Of a DNA stretch of 64,000 nucleotides, positions 34,607 to 44,413 are shown one piece after another. The number at the start of each line of letters is the position of its first letter. Within the stretch, counting starts at the first letter, position 1. The stretch is from contig JAUIHI010000016.1 in assembly GCA_030432295.1 (NCBI GenBank), forward strand, positions 62,001 to 126,000. The letters are read 5' to 3'. The notes under the pieces are model-generated. The model ran no database searches. It saw only the letters and a program-made list of their open reading frames with translations, and was not told the origin of the DNA. The translations under genes were made by a program, and so were the position numbers. Source of the stretch: Anaerolineae bacterium (GTDB lineage Bacteria; Chloroflexota; Anaerolineae; Caldilineales; Caldilineaceae).

Positions 34607-37600
34607 ATGACCAAAATTCTGCGCTTGACTCTGCTCGGTTCGCCCCAAGTGTTGTTGGGCGACCAGCCGGTTACGGCCTTTGCCACCTACAAAGCCCAGG
34701 CACTGCTCTTCTATCTGGCCGTCAGCGGTCAGCCCCACAGCCGGGATTCCCTGGCAACGCTGCTCTGGGAGGGGATGACCGACGCCCAGGCCAAAAAGAA
34801 CCTGCGCACCGTCCTGCCCGATCTGCGCACTCTGCTGGGCGATCACTTGCAGATCGACCGCCAGACGGTAGCGTTCCGGACCGCCAGCCCCTATTGGCTG
34901 GATGTGGAATCTCTGCGCGGCGCGCTGACACCCGGCCAGCCATCTGTGGACAGGGCAACCCGCCAGGCCGCGGTCGATCTCTACCGGGGGGACTTTCTGG
35001 CCGGGTTTCACATCCAAAACGCCCCCGCCTTTGACTCTTGGGTATTGGAACAGCGGGAGCAGTTGCATCTGCTGGTGGTGACAGCCCTCGGTCGGCTGGT
35101 CACCGACTATAGCCAGGCCGACGAATATTCGGCATCCCTGGCCGCCAACCGCCGCTTGCTGGCAATGGAGCCGTGGTCCGAGCCGGTCCACCGCCAGCAG
35201 ATGTCTCTGCTGGCCCAGACCGGCGAGAGGGCCGCGGCTCTGGCCCAATATGAAAGTTGCCGACGCATTCTCCAGGCCGAGTTTGGGGTGGAACCCCTGG
35301 CCGAAACGACTACACTCTACGAGCAGATTCGGGCCGGGGAGATCGGTCGTCAGTCGTCTCCCAGCCACGAACCGCCAACGGCTGTAATCGGCCAGCGCCA
35401 ACCGGTCCGTGCCACACTCGAACATAACCTTCCCCAGCCAACCAGACTGCACGGACGCCAGGACGAATTGGCCCGTCTGCAGCAGTGGATTGTGGCAGAT
35501 GGCTGCCGTCTGGTGGGTATCTTTGGCATAGGCGGTCAGGGCAAAAGCGCGCTGGCTGCCACCTTTGTGCGCACATTGGCCGAAAGTCTGCCCAAGCGAT
35601 GCGGTGGCATTGAGCAGATCATCTGGACCTCTCTGCTCAACGCACCGCCCCTGGCCGAGGTCTTGCAGGAATGGCTCTACCAGCTTTCAGACCAGCAGGT
35701 GATCGGACAGCCAGCCAGTCTGGATCAGCAGTTGACTCAACTGCTCGACTTTTTGCGCGCCCGGCGTACATTGCTGGTGCTGGACAATCTGGAAAGTATC
35801 CTCCACGGCGACGAACGCAGCGGCTATTACCGCCCCGGCTACGAAGTCTACGGCCAGCTTCTGCGCCGTCTGGCCGAGAGTCAGCACGCCAGTTGCCTGC
35901 TCATCACCAGCCGGGAATGGCCCCGAGAGATGCTTCGCCTGGAGGAGGAGAGACCCAGCGTGCGCTCGCTTGCCCTGGCCGGTCTCTGCGCAGATGCGGG
36001 GCAGCGGATGATGACCCATCGGGGCGTGATCGGTGACGCCGCCAGTCTCGCCGCATTTGTCCAGCACTATTCGGGCAACCCCCTGGCCCTCAACCTGGCC
36101 GCGGAGACTGTGCGGGACTTTTTTGACGGCAACATCTCGGCCTTTTTGCAGGCCGACACGCTAATTTTCGATGACATCCGGGATGTGCTGGACCAGCAAT
36201 TCATCCGTCTGACGCCTTTGGAGCGGGAGATATTGGGCTGGTTGGCGGTCGTGCGCGAACCCATCCCCTATGCGTCTCTCTCCGGTCTGCTGGCCCAGCC
36301 GCCAGCCCCCCGCGCGGTGATGGAAGCCATGCGCTCTCTGCAACGCCGCTCACTGCTGGAAAAATTTGACGACGCCTTTGGGCTGCAAAATGTGGTGTTG
36401 GAATATACCACCGCCTGGCTGGCCGATGGCATCCTCCGGGAATTGCTGGGCGACACACCAGTCCCCTTTGGATTCCTGAACCGCTACGCGCTGATTTTGG
36501 CCCAGAGCAAAGAGTATGTGCGGGCCAGCCAGCGCCGCCTGCTCTTGCAGCCTGTGGCCGAGGGGCTGATTGCTCAACGGGGCAGGCAGGCCGCGGTGGT
36601 TCTGTTGCGAGCATTTCTGAACCGTCTGCGCGACTGCTCTCCCCTGCCCGGCTATGCCGGAGCCAATCTGCTCCACCTGCTCCTGGCCCTGGAGATAGAC
36701 CTGTCTGGCTACGACTTTTCCCATCTCTTTCTGCGCCAACTCTATCTGCGCGGGGTCAGCCTGCCCGGCACCAATTTCGCCCACGCCGAAATCATCGACA
36801 GCGCCTTCACCGAACCGTTTGGCCTGGTCTACAGCGTTGTCTTTAGCCTGGACGGGCGCTATCTGGCCGCGGGCACTGGGGAGGGGGCGGTCTACATTTG
36901 GCGCACCGCCGATCAGCAGTTGGTGCAGGTGATCCAGGCCCACAGCCAGAGCATCAGCGAAGTGGCTTTTGGCGAACGGGTCACGGCCACCGGCGAGCGC
37001 CAATCTGTGCTGGTCAGCGTTGGCGAAGATAAGGACATCGGTCTTTCTCTGTTGACTCCCGACGGCGTATTGGAGCGCTTTACCTGTCTGCACCACGACG
37101 AGCAGCCCAGTATGCTGGCGGTGGGCATCAGCCCGAACGGTTGTCAGGCGACCGGCGTGGGCGAAGATGGCCAGATTTTCGTCTGGGAGATGGCCGCCGT
37201 TCAGGCGCCCCGTCTCCTCCACCGGGTGGTGACCCATCCCACCCGTCTGCGTCTGGTGGCTTTTGACGCCGATGGCAAAACTGTCGCGGTGGGCAATCGG
37301 GATGGGCGGGTGGCACTCTGCCAATTGGCAACCGGGGAAACCAGCCTTGCCCTGACTGTGCCGACAGATTCGCTTGTGGCGTTGGCGCTGGATGGGGAAG
37401 GGCAGCGGTTGGCGACAGGTGAAAATGGGGGGAAGATATCTCTGTGGAGCCTGCCCGCGGGAGAATTGCTGGGGATGACAGAGGCAGAGCCGGGCGTTGT
37501 CGATGCGTTAGCCTTCAGCCCTGATGGGCGCTTCCTGACCAGCAGCCACGGGGATCGGGCTGTGCGGGTCTGGGCGGTTGAGGACAACCGGGTGGTTGAA

Positions 37601-38935
37601 GACAACCGAGCCGTTCCAGAACAGTCTGGCCCGCGACTGCTCCATACCCTTCTGGGACACAGCCACGTAGTCTGGTCGGTGGTCTTTGCGCCCCAGAGCG
37701 CTGGCAACCGGGAGCGTCTGCTCGTTGCCAGCAGCAGCAGTGACCAGACTGTGCGGGTCTGGGATGCAGAGACCGGCCATTCGCTCTATACTTTGCGCGG
37801 CCAGCCCCGTGCCTTGGGTTCTCTGGCGATTGCCCCCCTGCCCAATGACTCGCAGGAATCAGCCATCGCGCAGAGACTCTCTGCTCGATGGCTCCTAGCC
37901 GCGGTCGGCTACGATCAATTGGTGCATCTGTGGCAGGGCGAGGGTCGGGAGGCGGAGGCGACGCGCCGGACCCTGCGCGGGCAGAGCTGCCCCCTTTACA
38001 CCGTTGCCATCAGCCCGGACAGCCGCGCCCTGGCCTCTGCTGGTCGCGATCGGTCGATTGATCTCTGGGATGTTGCCAGCGGAGAGTTGCGGCAAAGCTT
38101 GCAAGGCCACACCAATAGCATCACCTGTCTCGCCTTTCATCCGGCGGGGGAACTGATGGCCAGCGGCAGCACAGATGGAACAGTGCGCCTGTGGGCGATG
38201 CACCCAACCGAGCGCAGCCACGCTGAGAGAAAAGACGCAGCTTTGGCAAGCCAACCGGTGGCCGTATTGGAAGCCAATTCTCGCTATGTCTACGACATCG
38301 CCTTTCATCCAGAGGGGCACACCCTGGCGGCTGTGGGTGCAGACCCGCAGCTGCGCCTGTGGGATATGACCCAATCCCCGCCTGTGGAAAGGGCGGAAGC
38401 GCTCAAAAGTGTGAGCGAGGCAGGCGAGCAGGACATCTTCTGTGTGGCCTTTAGCCCGGATGGGAGCAAACTGGCCTGTGGCGGAAACGCGCTGATCCAT
38501 CTCTGGCAGGGAGATGCCCCTCCGCTCGTTCTGCGCCAGCATACGGCCTGGATATTCTCCCTGGCCTTTTCGCCCGACGGCACACTGCTTGCCAGCAGCG
38601 GCGCGGACGCGACGGTCTGCCTGTGGGATGCAGAGAGTGGCCGCCTCCGCTCTGTGCTGCGCGGCCACAAGGAGACGATCTACAAAGCGGGCTTTACACC
38701 TGATGGGCAGTTTGTCGTGAGTTGTAGCTTCGACGGCACAGTCAAATTCTGGGATGTGGCGACGGAGGATTGTGTCAACAGCCTGGCTGTGGAAGGGCCT
38801 TATGCGGGGATGCGGATCGATGGGACAAGCGGGATTACCCAGGCCCAGCGGCGGGCGCTGAGGGCATTGGGCGCGGTAGAGGAGGGGGAGCCGGATTACT
38901 CAAATGGGTACGATTCCCCTTTGGATTCTGGGTAG
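34607..38935 (+). CDS. SARP/BTAD-NTPase-WD40 regulator
   Basis: The 1442-residue protein starts MTKILRLTLLGSPQVLLGDQ. Residues 1-95 are an OmpR-like winged helix in SARP style, and 96-245 are a bacterial transcriptional activator domain (BTAD, helical repeats). An NB-ARC/NACHT-type NTPase follows with Walker A GIGGQGKS (about 306-313), LLVLDNLES (Walker B, about 390) and a GNPLALNLAAETV plant-R-like block (about 490). About 13 WD40 repeats fill residues 740-1420, recognisable by endings such as VRVWDAETG, IDLWDVASG, VCLWDAESG and VKFWDVATE, enough for two propellers. The likely role is a STAND transcriptional activator that opens after ligand binding on the propellers. Target genes are unknown. 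A short EDNR(V/A)V duplication occurs near residue 990. Confidence 0.9.
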   Translation: MTKILRLTLLGSPQVLLGDQPVTAFATYKAQALLFYLAVSGQPHSRDSLATLLWEGMTDAQAKKNLRTVLPDLRTLLGDHLQIDRQTVAFRTASPYWLDVESLRGALTPGQPSVDRATRQAAVDLYRGDFLAGFHIQNAPAFDSWVLEQREQLHLLVVTALGRLVTDYSQADEYSASLAANRRLLAMEPWSEPVHRQQMSLLAQTGERAAALAQYESCRRILQAEFGVEPLAETTTLYEQIRAGEIGRQSSPSHEPPTAVIGQRQPVRATLEHNLPQPTRLHGRQDELARLQQWIVADGCRLVGIFGIGGQGKSALAATFVRTLAESLPKRCGGIEQIIWTSLLNAPPLAEVLQEWLYQLSDQQVIGQPASLDQQLTQLLDFLRARRTLLVLDNLESILHGDERSGYYRPGYEVYGQLLRRLAESQHASCLLITSREWPREMLRLEEERPSVRSLALAGLCADAGQRMMTHRGVIGDAASLAAFVQHYSGNPLALNLAAETVRDFFDGNISAFLQADTLIFDDIRDVLDQQFIRLTPLEREILGWLAVVREPIPYASLSGLLAQPPAPRAVMEAMRSLQRRSLLEKFDDAFGLQNVVLEYTTAWLADGILRELLGDTPVPFGFLNRYALILAQSKEYVRASQRRLLLQPVAEGLIAQRGRQAAVVLLRAFLNRLRDCSPLPGYAGANLLHLLLALEIDLSGYDFSHLFLRQLYLRGVSLPGTNFAHAEIIDSAFTEPFGLVYSVVFSLDGRYLAAGTGEGAVYIWRTADQQLVQVIQAHSQSISEVAFGERVTATGERQSVLVSVGEDKDIGLSLLTPDGVLERFTCLHHDEQPSMLAVGISPNGCQATGVGEDGQIFVWEMAAVQAPRLLHRVVTHPTRLRLVAFDADGKTVAVGNRDGRVALCQLATGETSLALTVPTDSLVALALDGEGQRLATGENGGKISLWSLPAGELLGMTEAEPGVVDALAFSPDGRFLTSSHGDRAVRVWAVEDNRVVEDNRAVPEQSGPRLLHTLLGHSHVVWSVVFAPQSAGNRERLLVASSSSDQTVRVWDAETGHSLYTLRGQPRALGSLAIAPLPNDSQESAIAQRLSARWLLAAVGYDQLVHLWQGEGREAEATRRTLRGQSCPLYTVAISPDSRALASAGRDRSIDLWDVASGELRQSLQGHTNSITCLAFHPAGELMASGSTDGTVRLWAMHPTERSHAERKDAALASQPVAVLEANSRYVYDIAFHPEGHTLAAVGADPQLRLWDMTQSPPVERAEALKSVSEAGEQDIFCVAFSPDGSKLACGGNALIHLWQGDAPPLVLRQHTAWIFSLAFSPDGTLLASSGADATVCLWDAESGRLRSVLRGHKETIYKAGFTPDGQFVVSCSFDGTVKFWDVATEDCVNSLAVEGPYAGMRIDGTSGITQAQRRALRALGAVEEGEPDYSNGYDSPLDSG

Positions 38936-39054
38936 CTGTTCAGCCAGACAGTCAAAGTCCCCGGCACTTCACGCACAACAACGGTGTAAGTGTGAGGTAC
39001 CGACTCGCTTCAAAAGAAAGTGCCGGGGACTTTTGGGCAGAGGCTGAACAGCTA
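38933..39054. repeat. 122-bp long inverted repeat joining two convergent genes
   Basis: TAGCTGTTCAGCC (38933-38945) and GGCTGAACAGCTA (39042-39054) form the ends. Inside, AAAGTCCCCGGCACTT and AAGTGCCGGGGACTTT form a second pair. The TAG at each end is the stop codon of the gene on that side. It may act as a terminator or be a MITE-like insertion. Confidence 0.85.
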
Positions 39055-39699
39055 CGGTTTCTGGAAAAGGGTGACATCTTTGCCTACAAAAAGCGGCACT
39101 GTCCCCCACTCACCCGCCAGCCACGTAAAGGTATCCCGCGAGAAAAAGCAGATGTGGGTGTCGTCGTTTTTGTAATGCCACCTGGCAAAGGCGGCCCGGT
39201 CGATCACCAGCTTGGACATAATCCCCAGATAGCCGCCTGGCTTTACACATCCCCACATCTGCTTCAGTGACACGCGGGGGCTGCGCAGATGCTCGACAAC
39301 TTCTGTGGCTGTCACAAAGTCGTATTCCTCCGCCAACACCGAGCGATCTGGGGCGTAGAAGGGATCGTAGATCGCCATCGGATAGCCCAATTCCTCGAAC
39401 ATTACAGAAAGTGTGGGGCCAGGGCCGCTGCCAAAGTCCAGCCCGCGGCTGGCTGGAGAGAGCCGTTTGTGCAGGGGACGAGACATCCGCGACAGGAATC
39501 GGCGGTATCCCGCATCGTCTGGCCCGTTTTGGTGCAGATCGTAGACGGCCTTTTCCTCTGCCACAGAAAGAAATGCATCCGGCAATACAAATACTAGACC
39601 GCAGTGTTGGCACTGGTAATAGGCCCGACGGCGGTCCTGGTGATACGGTTTTGCACCGGAACTGCACAGAGGGCAGTGGATCGTCCTGCCAAAAGTCAT
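39052..39699 (-). CDS. Class I SAM-dependent methyltransferase with N-terminal zinc ribbon
   Basis: The 215-residue protein starts MTFGRTIHCPLCSSGAKPYH. Two Cys pairs (CPLC at 9-12, CQHC at about 30-33) make a small zinc ribbon. The SAM-binding motif I is LDFGSGPGPTLSVMFEE (about 87-103), followed by DFVTATEVVEHLRSP, the Methyltransf_11/23-type motif, and KPGGYLGIMSKL. Zinc-ribbon methyltransferases of this kind occur in sugar or lipid modification and ubiquinone-like pathways; the substrate here is not clear. The universal stress gene upstream starts a separate unit. The stop codon lies in the long inverted repeat shared with the convergent regulator gene. Confidence 0.82.
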   Translation of the reverse strand: MTFGRTIHCPLCSSGAKPYHQDRRRAYYQCQHCGLVFVLPDAFLSVAEEKAVYDLHQNGPDDAGYRRFLSRMSRPLHKRLSPASRGLDFGSGPGPTLSVMFEELGYPMAIYDPFYAPDRSVLAEEYDFVTATEVVEHLRSPRVSLKQMWGCVKPGGYLGIMSKLVIDRAAFARWHYKNDDTHICFFSRDTFTWLAGEWGTVPLFVGKDVTLFQKP

Positions 39700-39742
39700 A
39701 TTTTATCCGCGCTCATCAGTGCTTATCAGTGGCTATTTTGAG

Positions 39743-40624
39743 TCAGCGGAAGAGCAGCACCGGAATCGGGCAGGAGCGCAGCATACTGCTGGTGGTGCTG
39801 CCGATGATGAGCGTGCGGATGTGGGAATGGCCGTAGGCCCCCATCACCAGCAGGTCCATATCGTTGGATTGGACATAGGCGGAGATAGTCTCGTCGGCCT
39901 TGCCCTGTTGCAACGCTGTCTGCACAGAGAAACCGGCCTGGCGCAACTGTTCGGCGGCCTGGGCGAGGCTACGCCGGTTCTCATCGTTGTCCGTGCCGAT
40001 TCTGAGCAGATGACATTCCAGCCCGGCCAGAAGGGGGCTGGTTGCCACAAACTCCAAAGCTTTGCGGGTGCTGGAGCCGCCGTCGTAGGCGATGATAAAA
40101 CGCTCGATGGGCTGAAAGGCGCGGGAGGTGATCAGCACCGGGTGGTGCGCGGCCCGCACCACCCGCTCCAGATTGGAGCCGAGATGCATGCTGGCGAAAT
40201 CTGCGTGTTCGCCCCGTTTGCCCAACACACTCAGTTGGGTGGAGGCTTCCAACTCGCCGAGGGTCTCCACCAGAGAACCCCGCCGGTGCAGGGTGGAGAC
40301 CGCGCCGACGCCTGCCTCGGCCAGTGCCTCTTTGGCGTGCTCCAGAATCAGCTTGCCCTTTTGCTGGTCCAACTTGCCCCGGGCCTCGTCCATTTGGGTC
40401 AGCTTTTCCAGCAGAGAGCTTTTGGCCCCCAGCCCAATCGCACCGCTCAAATCGGTGGGCGCGGCGTACTCCGAGCCGGGGGGCTGGATGTGCAACGCCC
40501 GCACCGGCACTTCCAGACGCCGGGCTGCCCAGGCTGCGTGGGCCAATACGCTGTCCGTATAGACCGAGCCATCCACACAGGCCAGGACGGCGTTGTTGGT
40601 GGTTGTACTTTGTGTATCTGTCAT
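39743..40624 (-). CDS. Tandem universal stress protein
   Basis: From ATG 40624 the protein has 293 residues (MTDTQSTTTNNAVLACVDGS...). The frame extends 36 codons further upstream, but that part is repeat sequence. Two UspA domains are present. The first begins AVLACVDGSVYTDSVLAHAA and the second RFIIAYDGGSSTRKALEFVA. The second ends DLLVMGAYGHSHIRTLIIGSTTSSML, the G-x2-G-x9-G-S/T ATP-binding signature; the first domain ends less canonically (LSVLGKRGEHADFASMHLGSNLERVV). Double-Usp proteins sense or bind ATP in the cytosol under stress. The gene follows a SulP transporter on the same strand at about 240 bases; Usp and SulP genes often occur together. Confidence 0.9.
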   Translation of the reverse strand: MTDTQSTTTNNAVLACVDGSVYTDSVLAHAAWAARRLEVPVRALHIQPPGSEYAAPTDLSGAIGLGAKSSLLEKLTQMDEARGKLDQQKGKLILEHAKEALAEAGVGAVSTLHRRGSLVETLGELEASTQLSVLGKRGEHADFASMHLGSNLERVVRAAHHPVLITSRAFQPIERFIIAYDGGSSTRKALEFVATSPLLAGLECHLLRIGTDNDENRRSLAQAAEQLRQAGFSVQTALQQGKADETISAYVQSNDMDLLVMGAYGHSHIRTLIIGSTTSSMLRSCPIPVLLFR

Positions 40625-40689
40625 AAGAAACCCCAATCCAAAAAGCTCTTTGAGCCACTGATAAACACGGATAAAAACGGATGTCTCAC

Positions 40690-40790
40690 TATTGGTAGAC
40701 GGCGGACCGCTGACCGCTCCCTGTTTCTTCACCGGCGGCTGTCGGTCGTTGGCGGTCTGCCGTCGGTGGTCTGCGGTCTACAGACAATTG
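40690..40790. repeat. GGTCTGCCGTC oligomer repeats
   Basis: Units such as TAGACGGCGGACCGCTGACC on the left face GGTCTGCGGTCTA on the right, around a spacer containing TTCTTCACCGG. Same family as 30240-30308 and 45020-45090. It is followed by TCATCTGCGTGTATCAGCGTCC of the CTGATT family. Confidence 0.75.
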
Positions 40791-40861
40791 ATAGATGCTG
40801 ATTCAGAAAATAAATCCGCGTTCATCTGCGTGTATCAGCGTCCCCTCTTTTTCCATCCCAC

Positions 40862-42343
40862 TCAATGTTCCAGCATCAGTTCCAGCGCGTCGGGTTTGTC
40901 GTAGGTGGCGAGCCGGTCCACAATCGTCGTGCTGGCTTCGTTCATCCCCACCAGTTCCACATCTGTCCCTTCCCGGCGGAATTTGAGCACCACTTTGTCC
41001 AGCGCGCCGACACCGGTCAGGTCCCAGAAGTGGGCCTGGCTTACGTCGATCACCACCCGCTCGATCACTTCCTTGAAGTCAAAGCCAGCCGCAAACTGGT
41101 CGGCAGAGGCAAAGAAGACCTGTCCGTAGACCTGATAGGTGCGCTCTTCGCCATCGGCAGAAAGCGTCGATTCCACCGCCAGCAGCCGGGAGACTTTGCG
41201 GGCAAAGAAGAGGGCACTCAGCAGCACGCCCACGCCCACGCCCTGGGCCAGATTGTGGGTAAAGACTACCACCACAACCGTTGCAATCATCACAAAGCTG
41301 GAGCTCTTGGGGTGGACGGTCAGGTTTTTGAGGGACGACCAGCTAAATGTACCGATAGAAACCATAATCATCACCGCCACCAGCGCGGCCATGGGAATCT
41401 GGCGCACCAGATCGCCGAGCACCAGAATCAGAAAGAGCAGGAAACCACCGGCCCAGAGGGTGGAGAGCCGTCCCCGCCCGCCGGATTTGACGTTGATGAC
41501 CGACTGGCCGATCATCGCACAGCCCGCCATTCCGCCAAAGAAGCCGGAGACGATATTGGCGATGCCCTGGCCCGTACACTCCTGATTTTTGGCGCTGGTG
41601 GTGTCGGTCAGGTCGTCCACAATCACCGATGTCATCAGAGATTCGAGCAGCCCCACCACCGCCAGTGTAGCCGAATAGGGGAGGATAATCAACAGAGTTT
41701 CCAAATTCAACGGAATATTGGGCAGCAGAAAGAGGGGGAATGCACTGGGCAGTTCGCCCATATCGCCGACTGTGCGGATGTCCAGCCCCATAAAAATGCT
41801 GAAGGCAGTCAGGACAACAATCGCAATCAGCGGCGAGGGCACGGCTTTAGTGACGTAGGGGAAGAGGTAGATAATCGCCAGCCCTGCGGCCACCATCGCA
41901 TAGACTACCCAACTGGCGTTGTCGAATTCGGGCAATTGGGCCATAAATATAAGAATCGCCAGCGCGTTGACAAAGCCGGTGGTCACCGAGCGGGAGACAA
42001 AACGCAGCAGGCTGCCCAATCTTAATGTGCCTGCCAGAATTTGCAGCACACCAGTCAGAATTGTGGCAGCCAGCAGATACTCCAGGCCGTGATTCTTGAC
42101 CAGCGAGACCATCACCAGGGCCATTGCGCCTGTGGCCGCGGAGATCATCCCCGGCCTGCCGCCCACAAAGGCGATGACGACGGCGATGCAGAAGGATGCG
42201 TAGAGACCCACTTTGGGGTCTACCCCGGCAATAATCGAAAAGGCGATGGCTTCGGGGATGAGGGCAAGAGCGACGACAGTTCCCGCGAGCAGATCGCCGC
42301 GGATATTACCAAACCACTGGGCTTGCAGACGCGAAACAGACAT
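40862..42343 (-). CDS. SulP family anion transporter with STAS domain
   Basis: The 493-residue protein starts [20 protein letters not shown]. It has the SulP transport core: [31 protein letters not shown] (helices 1-2 region), then [36 protein letters not shown], a conserved block of the family, with about 11-12 helices up to residue 385. A shortened cytoplasmic STAS domain (about 400-493) follows. Family members carry sulfate or bicarbonate with Na+ or H+. The helix block with [12 protein letters not shown] resembles the BicA-like/MFS-SulP bacterial branch, so bicarbonate is possible. It is upstream of the universal stress protein gene on the same strand. Confidence 0.88.
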   Translation of the reverse strand: MSVSRLQAQWFGNIRGDLLAGTVVALALIPEAIAFSIIAGVDPKVGLYASFCIAVVIAFVGGRPGMISAATGAMALVMVSLVKNHGLEYLLAATILTGVLQILAGTLRLGSLLRFVSRSVTTGFVNALAILIFMAQLPEFDNASWVVYAMVAAGLAIIYLFPYVTKAVPSPLIAIVVLTAFSIFMGLDIRTVGDMGELPSAFPLFLLPNIPLNLETLLIILPYSATLAVVGLLESLMTSVIVDDLTDTTSAKNQECTGQGIANIVSGFFGGMAGCAMIGQSVINVKSGGRGRLSTLWAGGFLLFLILVLGDLVRQIPMAALVAVMIMVSIGTFSWSSLKNLTVHPKSSSFVMIATVVVVVFTHNLAQGVGVGVLLSALFFARKVSRLLAVESTLSADGEERTYQVYGQVFFASADQFAAGFDFKEVIERVVIDVSQAHFWDLTGVGALDKVVLKFRREGTDVELVGMNEASTTIVDRLATYDKPDALELMLEH

Positions 42344-42587
42344 TGACTTTCCTGACGTTATTTTGTGATTCTAGCCGACGGATGCTGACAAACCCAATGA
42401 CTTTACCACAGGTCAGGCGGATCGGCGGCATTTTGGGGATGGGGGAGGGAGTGGGGGGGGCGTAGTTTGGGTGAATCTCTGGGCAACTGACGGGGTACGG
42501 GGCGCAGTGGGCGTGAGGCTAAACGGCTCAGTAGGCAACGCCCAGCTTGTACGGTAAAGCTAATTGCCAGAAATTGGTCAAAGAAAG

Positions 42588-43499
42588 TTACTCTTGCATT
42601 AATTCATTGTCTAATAATTCGCTGACCTGTTCAGGTTCATCATTTCGTTCGATTGCATTCTCTGATACTAATGACTGACTGGCCCATTTTTCGCATATGA
42701 ATTGAAAAAAAACGTCGATAGGGGTTGAACCACAAACCGGTGCGAGTTCCTGTCCTGCCTTGGTGAGTAGCACTAATCCAACCTCCAATTCGTTATTGTC
42801 ATCTTTTGGCAAGATCAATTCTACGGGCTTGCCATAGTAGAATACATTGAAGATCTTCGGAAGTCTCAATCGCTTAAAGCCGGCAATTTGATTGAACTGG
42901 ATCAAGCCGAGGCTTTCCAAATGGCTAAGAGAGCCAAAGTTGATTCCATTACTGTTATAGATTTCATCTTGAGAGTCAAAAATCAAGGGAGTGACGCTTC
43001 CAATCATCCAGCAGAAACCACATAGCTGTCGGAATAATTCCGCATCACTCTTGTCCAAGTCCGCCATCAAATTGACGGTTTTTCTTGAGAATGTGCCAGG
43101 AGCATTTGCCTCGCCAGCTAAGATACTTGACCAAAGCCGCTGCATATCGTCGTCGGACGTAATCCGGCACTTGTCAAAAAAATTCGTAATCCAATCATCA
43201 TCAACATTTTCGGGCCTCGACTTGTCTTCGAGTAATGGCAGGGCTTGCCGAGTGATGCCTTCAATGTTGGATTGTTTTTTCGCCTCTTCATCAAGAAACC
43301 GATGCATTGCGCGCCTGTGCAGATCGGTAATCTGAATTTGTGATTCAGCGCTGATTTTATTGGCCTCCGCCTCGGCCTTTGCAATGCGGATGATCTGGTA
43401 AGGTTGAAATATACCGCCAACAGCATCGGATATTTTCTCAATCAGCACAGTGGCTGGCTTCGATAACTCCCCAACATTGATCAGTGAATTATTGCTCAT
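42588..43499 (-). CDS. DUF2806-like protein in a low-GC patch
   Basis: The 303-residue protein starts MSNNSLINVGELSKPATVLI after AGGGA; a GTG four codons earlier is less likely. The N-terminus (PATVLIEKISDAVGGIFQPYQIIRIAKAEAEANKI, shown in part) and the helical body with DDWITNFFDKCR and MQRLWSSILAGEA match proteins annotated DUF2806, whose function is unknown. No membrane helices or enzymatic motif are seen. Base composition differs sharply: 42601-42660 has 22 G+C of 60, while neighbouring genes are around 60 percent. That suggests recent acquisition. DUF2806 proteins are often seen in mobile or defence-type settings, but no other such gene is next to it here. Confidence 0.7.
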   Translation of the reverse strand: MSNNSLINVGELSKPATVLIEKISDAVGGIFQPYQIIRIAKAEAEANKISAESQIQITDLHRRAMHRFLDEEAKKQSNIEGITRQALPLLEDKSRPENVDDDWITNFFDKCRITSDDDMQRLWSSILAGEANAPGTFSRKTVNLMADLDKSDAELFRQLCGFCWMIGSVTPLIFDSQDEIYNSNGINFGSLSHLESLGLIQFNQIAGFKRLRLPKIFNVFYYGKPVELILPKDDNNELEVGLVLLTKAGQELAPVCGSTPIDVFFQFICEKWASQSLVSENAIERNDEPEQVSELLDNELMQE

Positions 43500-43866
43500 G
43501 CGTCCCTGCACTCGTTAAATATGCGGATTAATTCGACATGTCTGCCCAGGTGGGGTTCTAGTTCTAGAAACCGTACCGAATCCAGAGTTTGAATACCGAC
43601 ACTGCGGAAATCTTACATCCAATATAGCCTCCCATTCCGTCGATTGTCAAATCTATGGAACTCGAACATAAAACGAAAGACGGGGATATCATCGACCATA
43701 ACCTTCGGTGAACGCAACACCCGCCCTTTCCCATCTCATCATCCCACTAAAATATCGACCGACTTCCCCTCCATCGCAGACAAAAATAGCCGCTCCAACT
43801 CATCCCTCGCGGGCATACTGGGCGCGGCCAGGGGGTGGGGGTTCCCGGAATCAGCGCGGCAAAATA
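43500..43866. other. 367-bp stretch without a credible gene
   Basis: The composition is low-GC near the DUF2806 gene and rises to the right. Short frames exist on both strands but lack recognisable features and overlap nothing conserved that I can see. It contains the upstream region of the DUF2806 gene; GTTCTAGTTCTAGAAAC at 43555-43571 includes a TTCTAG/CTAGAA palindrome. Confidence 0.6.
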
Positions 43867-44148
43867 TCACGCAGGTTCCGGCAAACCAACCGATATCACA
43901 TATTCGGTGAAAAGATTCCGTCGCGACTTAGCCCGTTTTGCCGTATCGATCAACTCCCGAACCGTCGCGATCAGTTCGTCCACCGTATCCGGCGTATAGG
44001 AAACCTCCCCGTCCAGCGGATTCACCCAGGCGTACACATTCGACACTTGCACCGATATGCCGTCTTCCGCGTATTCAAATGTCACAGCTTTCCACTCTTT
44101 GGGCGTCTGTTTCTCGTCCCCACAAGTCGGAATCGGTTTGTCGTTCAT
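43867..44148 (-). CDS. Small hypothetical protein
   Basis: The 93-residue product starts MNDKPIPTCGDEKQTPKEWK. It is acidic, with two or three beta strands (AVTFEYAEDGISVQVSNVYAWVN) and a helical end (TVDELIATVRELIDTAKRAKSRR). It contains no membrane helix, signal peptide or motif I can name. It could be a small regulatory or toxin-antitoxin-like partner, but no partner gene overlaps it. Codon use looks like that of the main chromosome. The neighbouring spaces are occupied by hairpin repeats. Confidence 0.5.
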   Translation of the reverse strand: MNDKPIPTCGDEKQTPKEWKAVTFEYAEDGISVQVSNVYAWVNPLDGEVSYTPDTVDELIATVRELIDTAKRAKSRRNLFTEYVISVGLPEPA

Positions 44149-44274
44149 TGCTTTATCTCAAACCCTCACCCGTCCATATGACTTGGCACGCCGATCATAT
44201 ACCGCTTTTTGGTCACAGTCAACGCTGAAATAGCGACAGGGTGCATTTCATTTTTTGGGCAAAATGAGCGATTG

Positions 44275-44340
44275 CCATGACCGCACCGGGCTAAAAACCC
44301 GGAGCTATCGAGCCACGCCGGATAAATCCGGCTACAAATC
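44275..44340 (+). repeat. Paired-hairpin element, copy 2
   Basis: CCGGGCTAAAAACCCGG and GCCGGATAAATCCGGC stems are joined by AGCTATCGAGCCAC. It shares the GCCATGACCGC lead and the linker with copy 1 at 10222-10280. Confidence 0.7.
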
Positions 44341-44359
44341 GGGCGATATTCGGTGATTC

Positions 44360-44413
44360 AAGCCCCCTTCAGGGGGCGTCACTCGGTAGCCCGGCGTCTT
44401 TAGGGCGGCACGG
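44360..44413 (-). repeat. Paired-hairpin element, copy 3 (reverse)
   Basis: Read on the minus strand it gives CCTAAAGACGCCGGGCTACC then GACGCCCCCTGAAGGGGGCTT, nearly identical to copy 1 at 10222-10280. Confidence 0.75.

Noticed and set aside
40625-40732. 36-codon extension of the universal stress protein
   Set aside because: It reads through GGTCTGC and CTGATT repeats; the Usp domain begins after the ATG at 40624.
43644-43910. 88-codon plus-strand frame
   Set aside because: No ribosome site, no recognisable features, and it overlaps the opposite-strand hypothetical gene.
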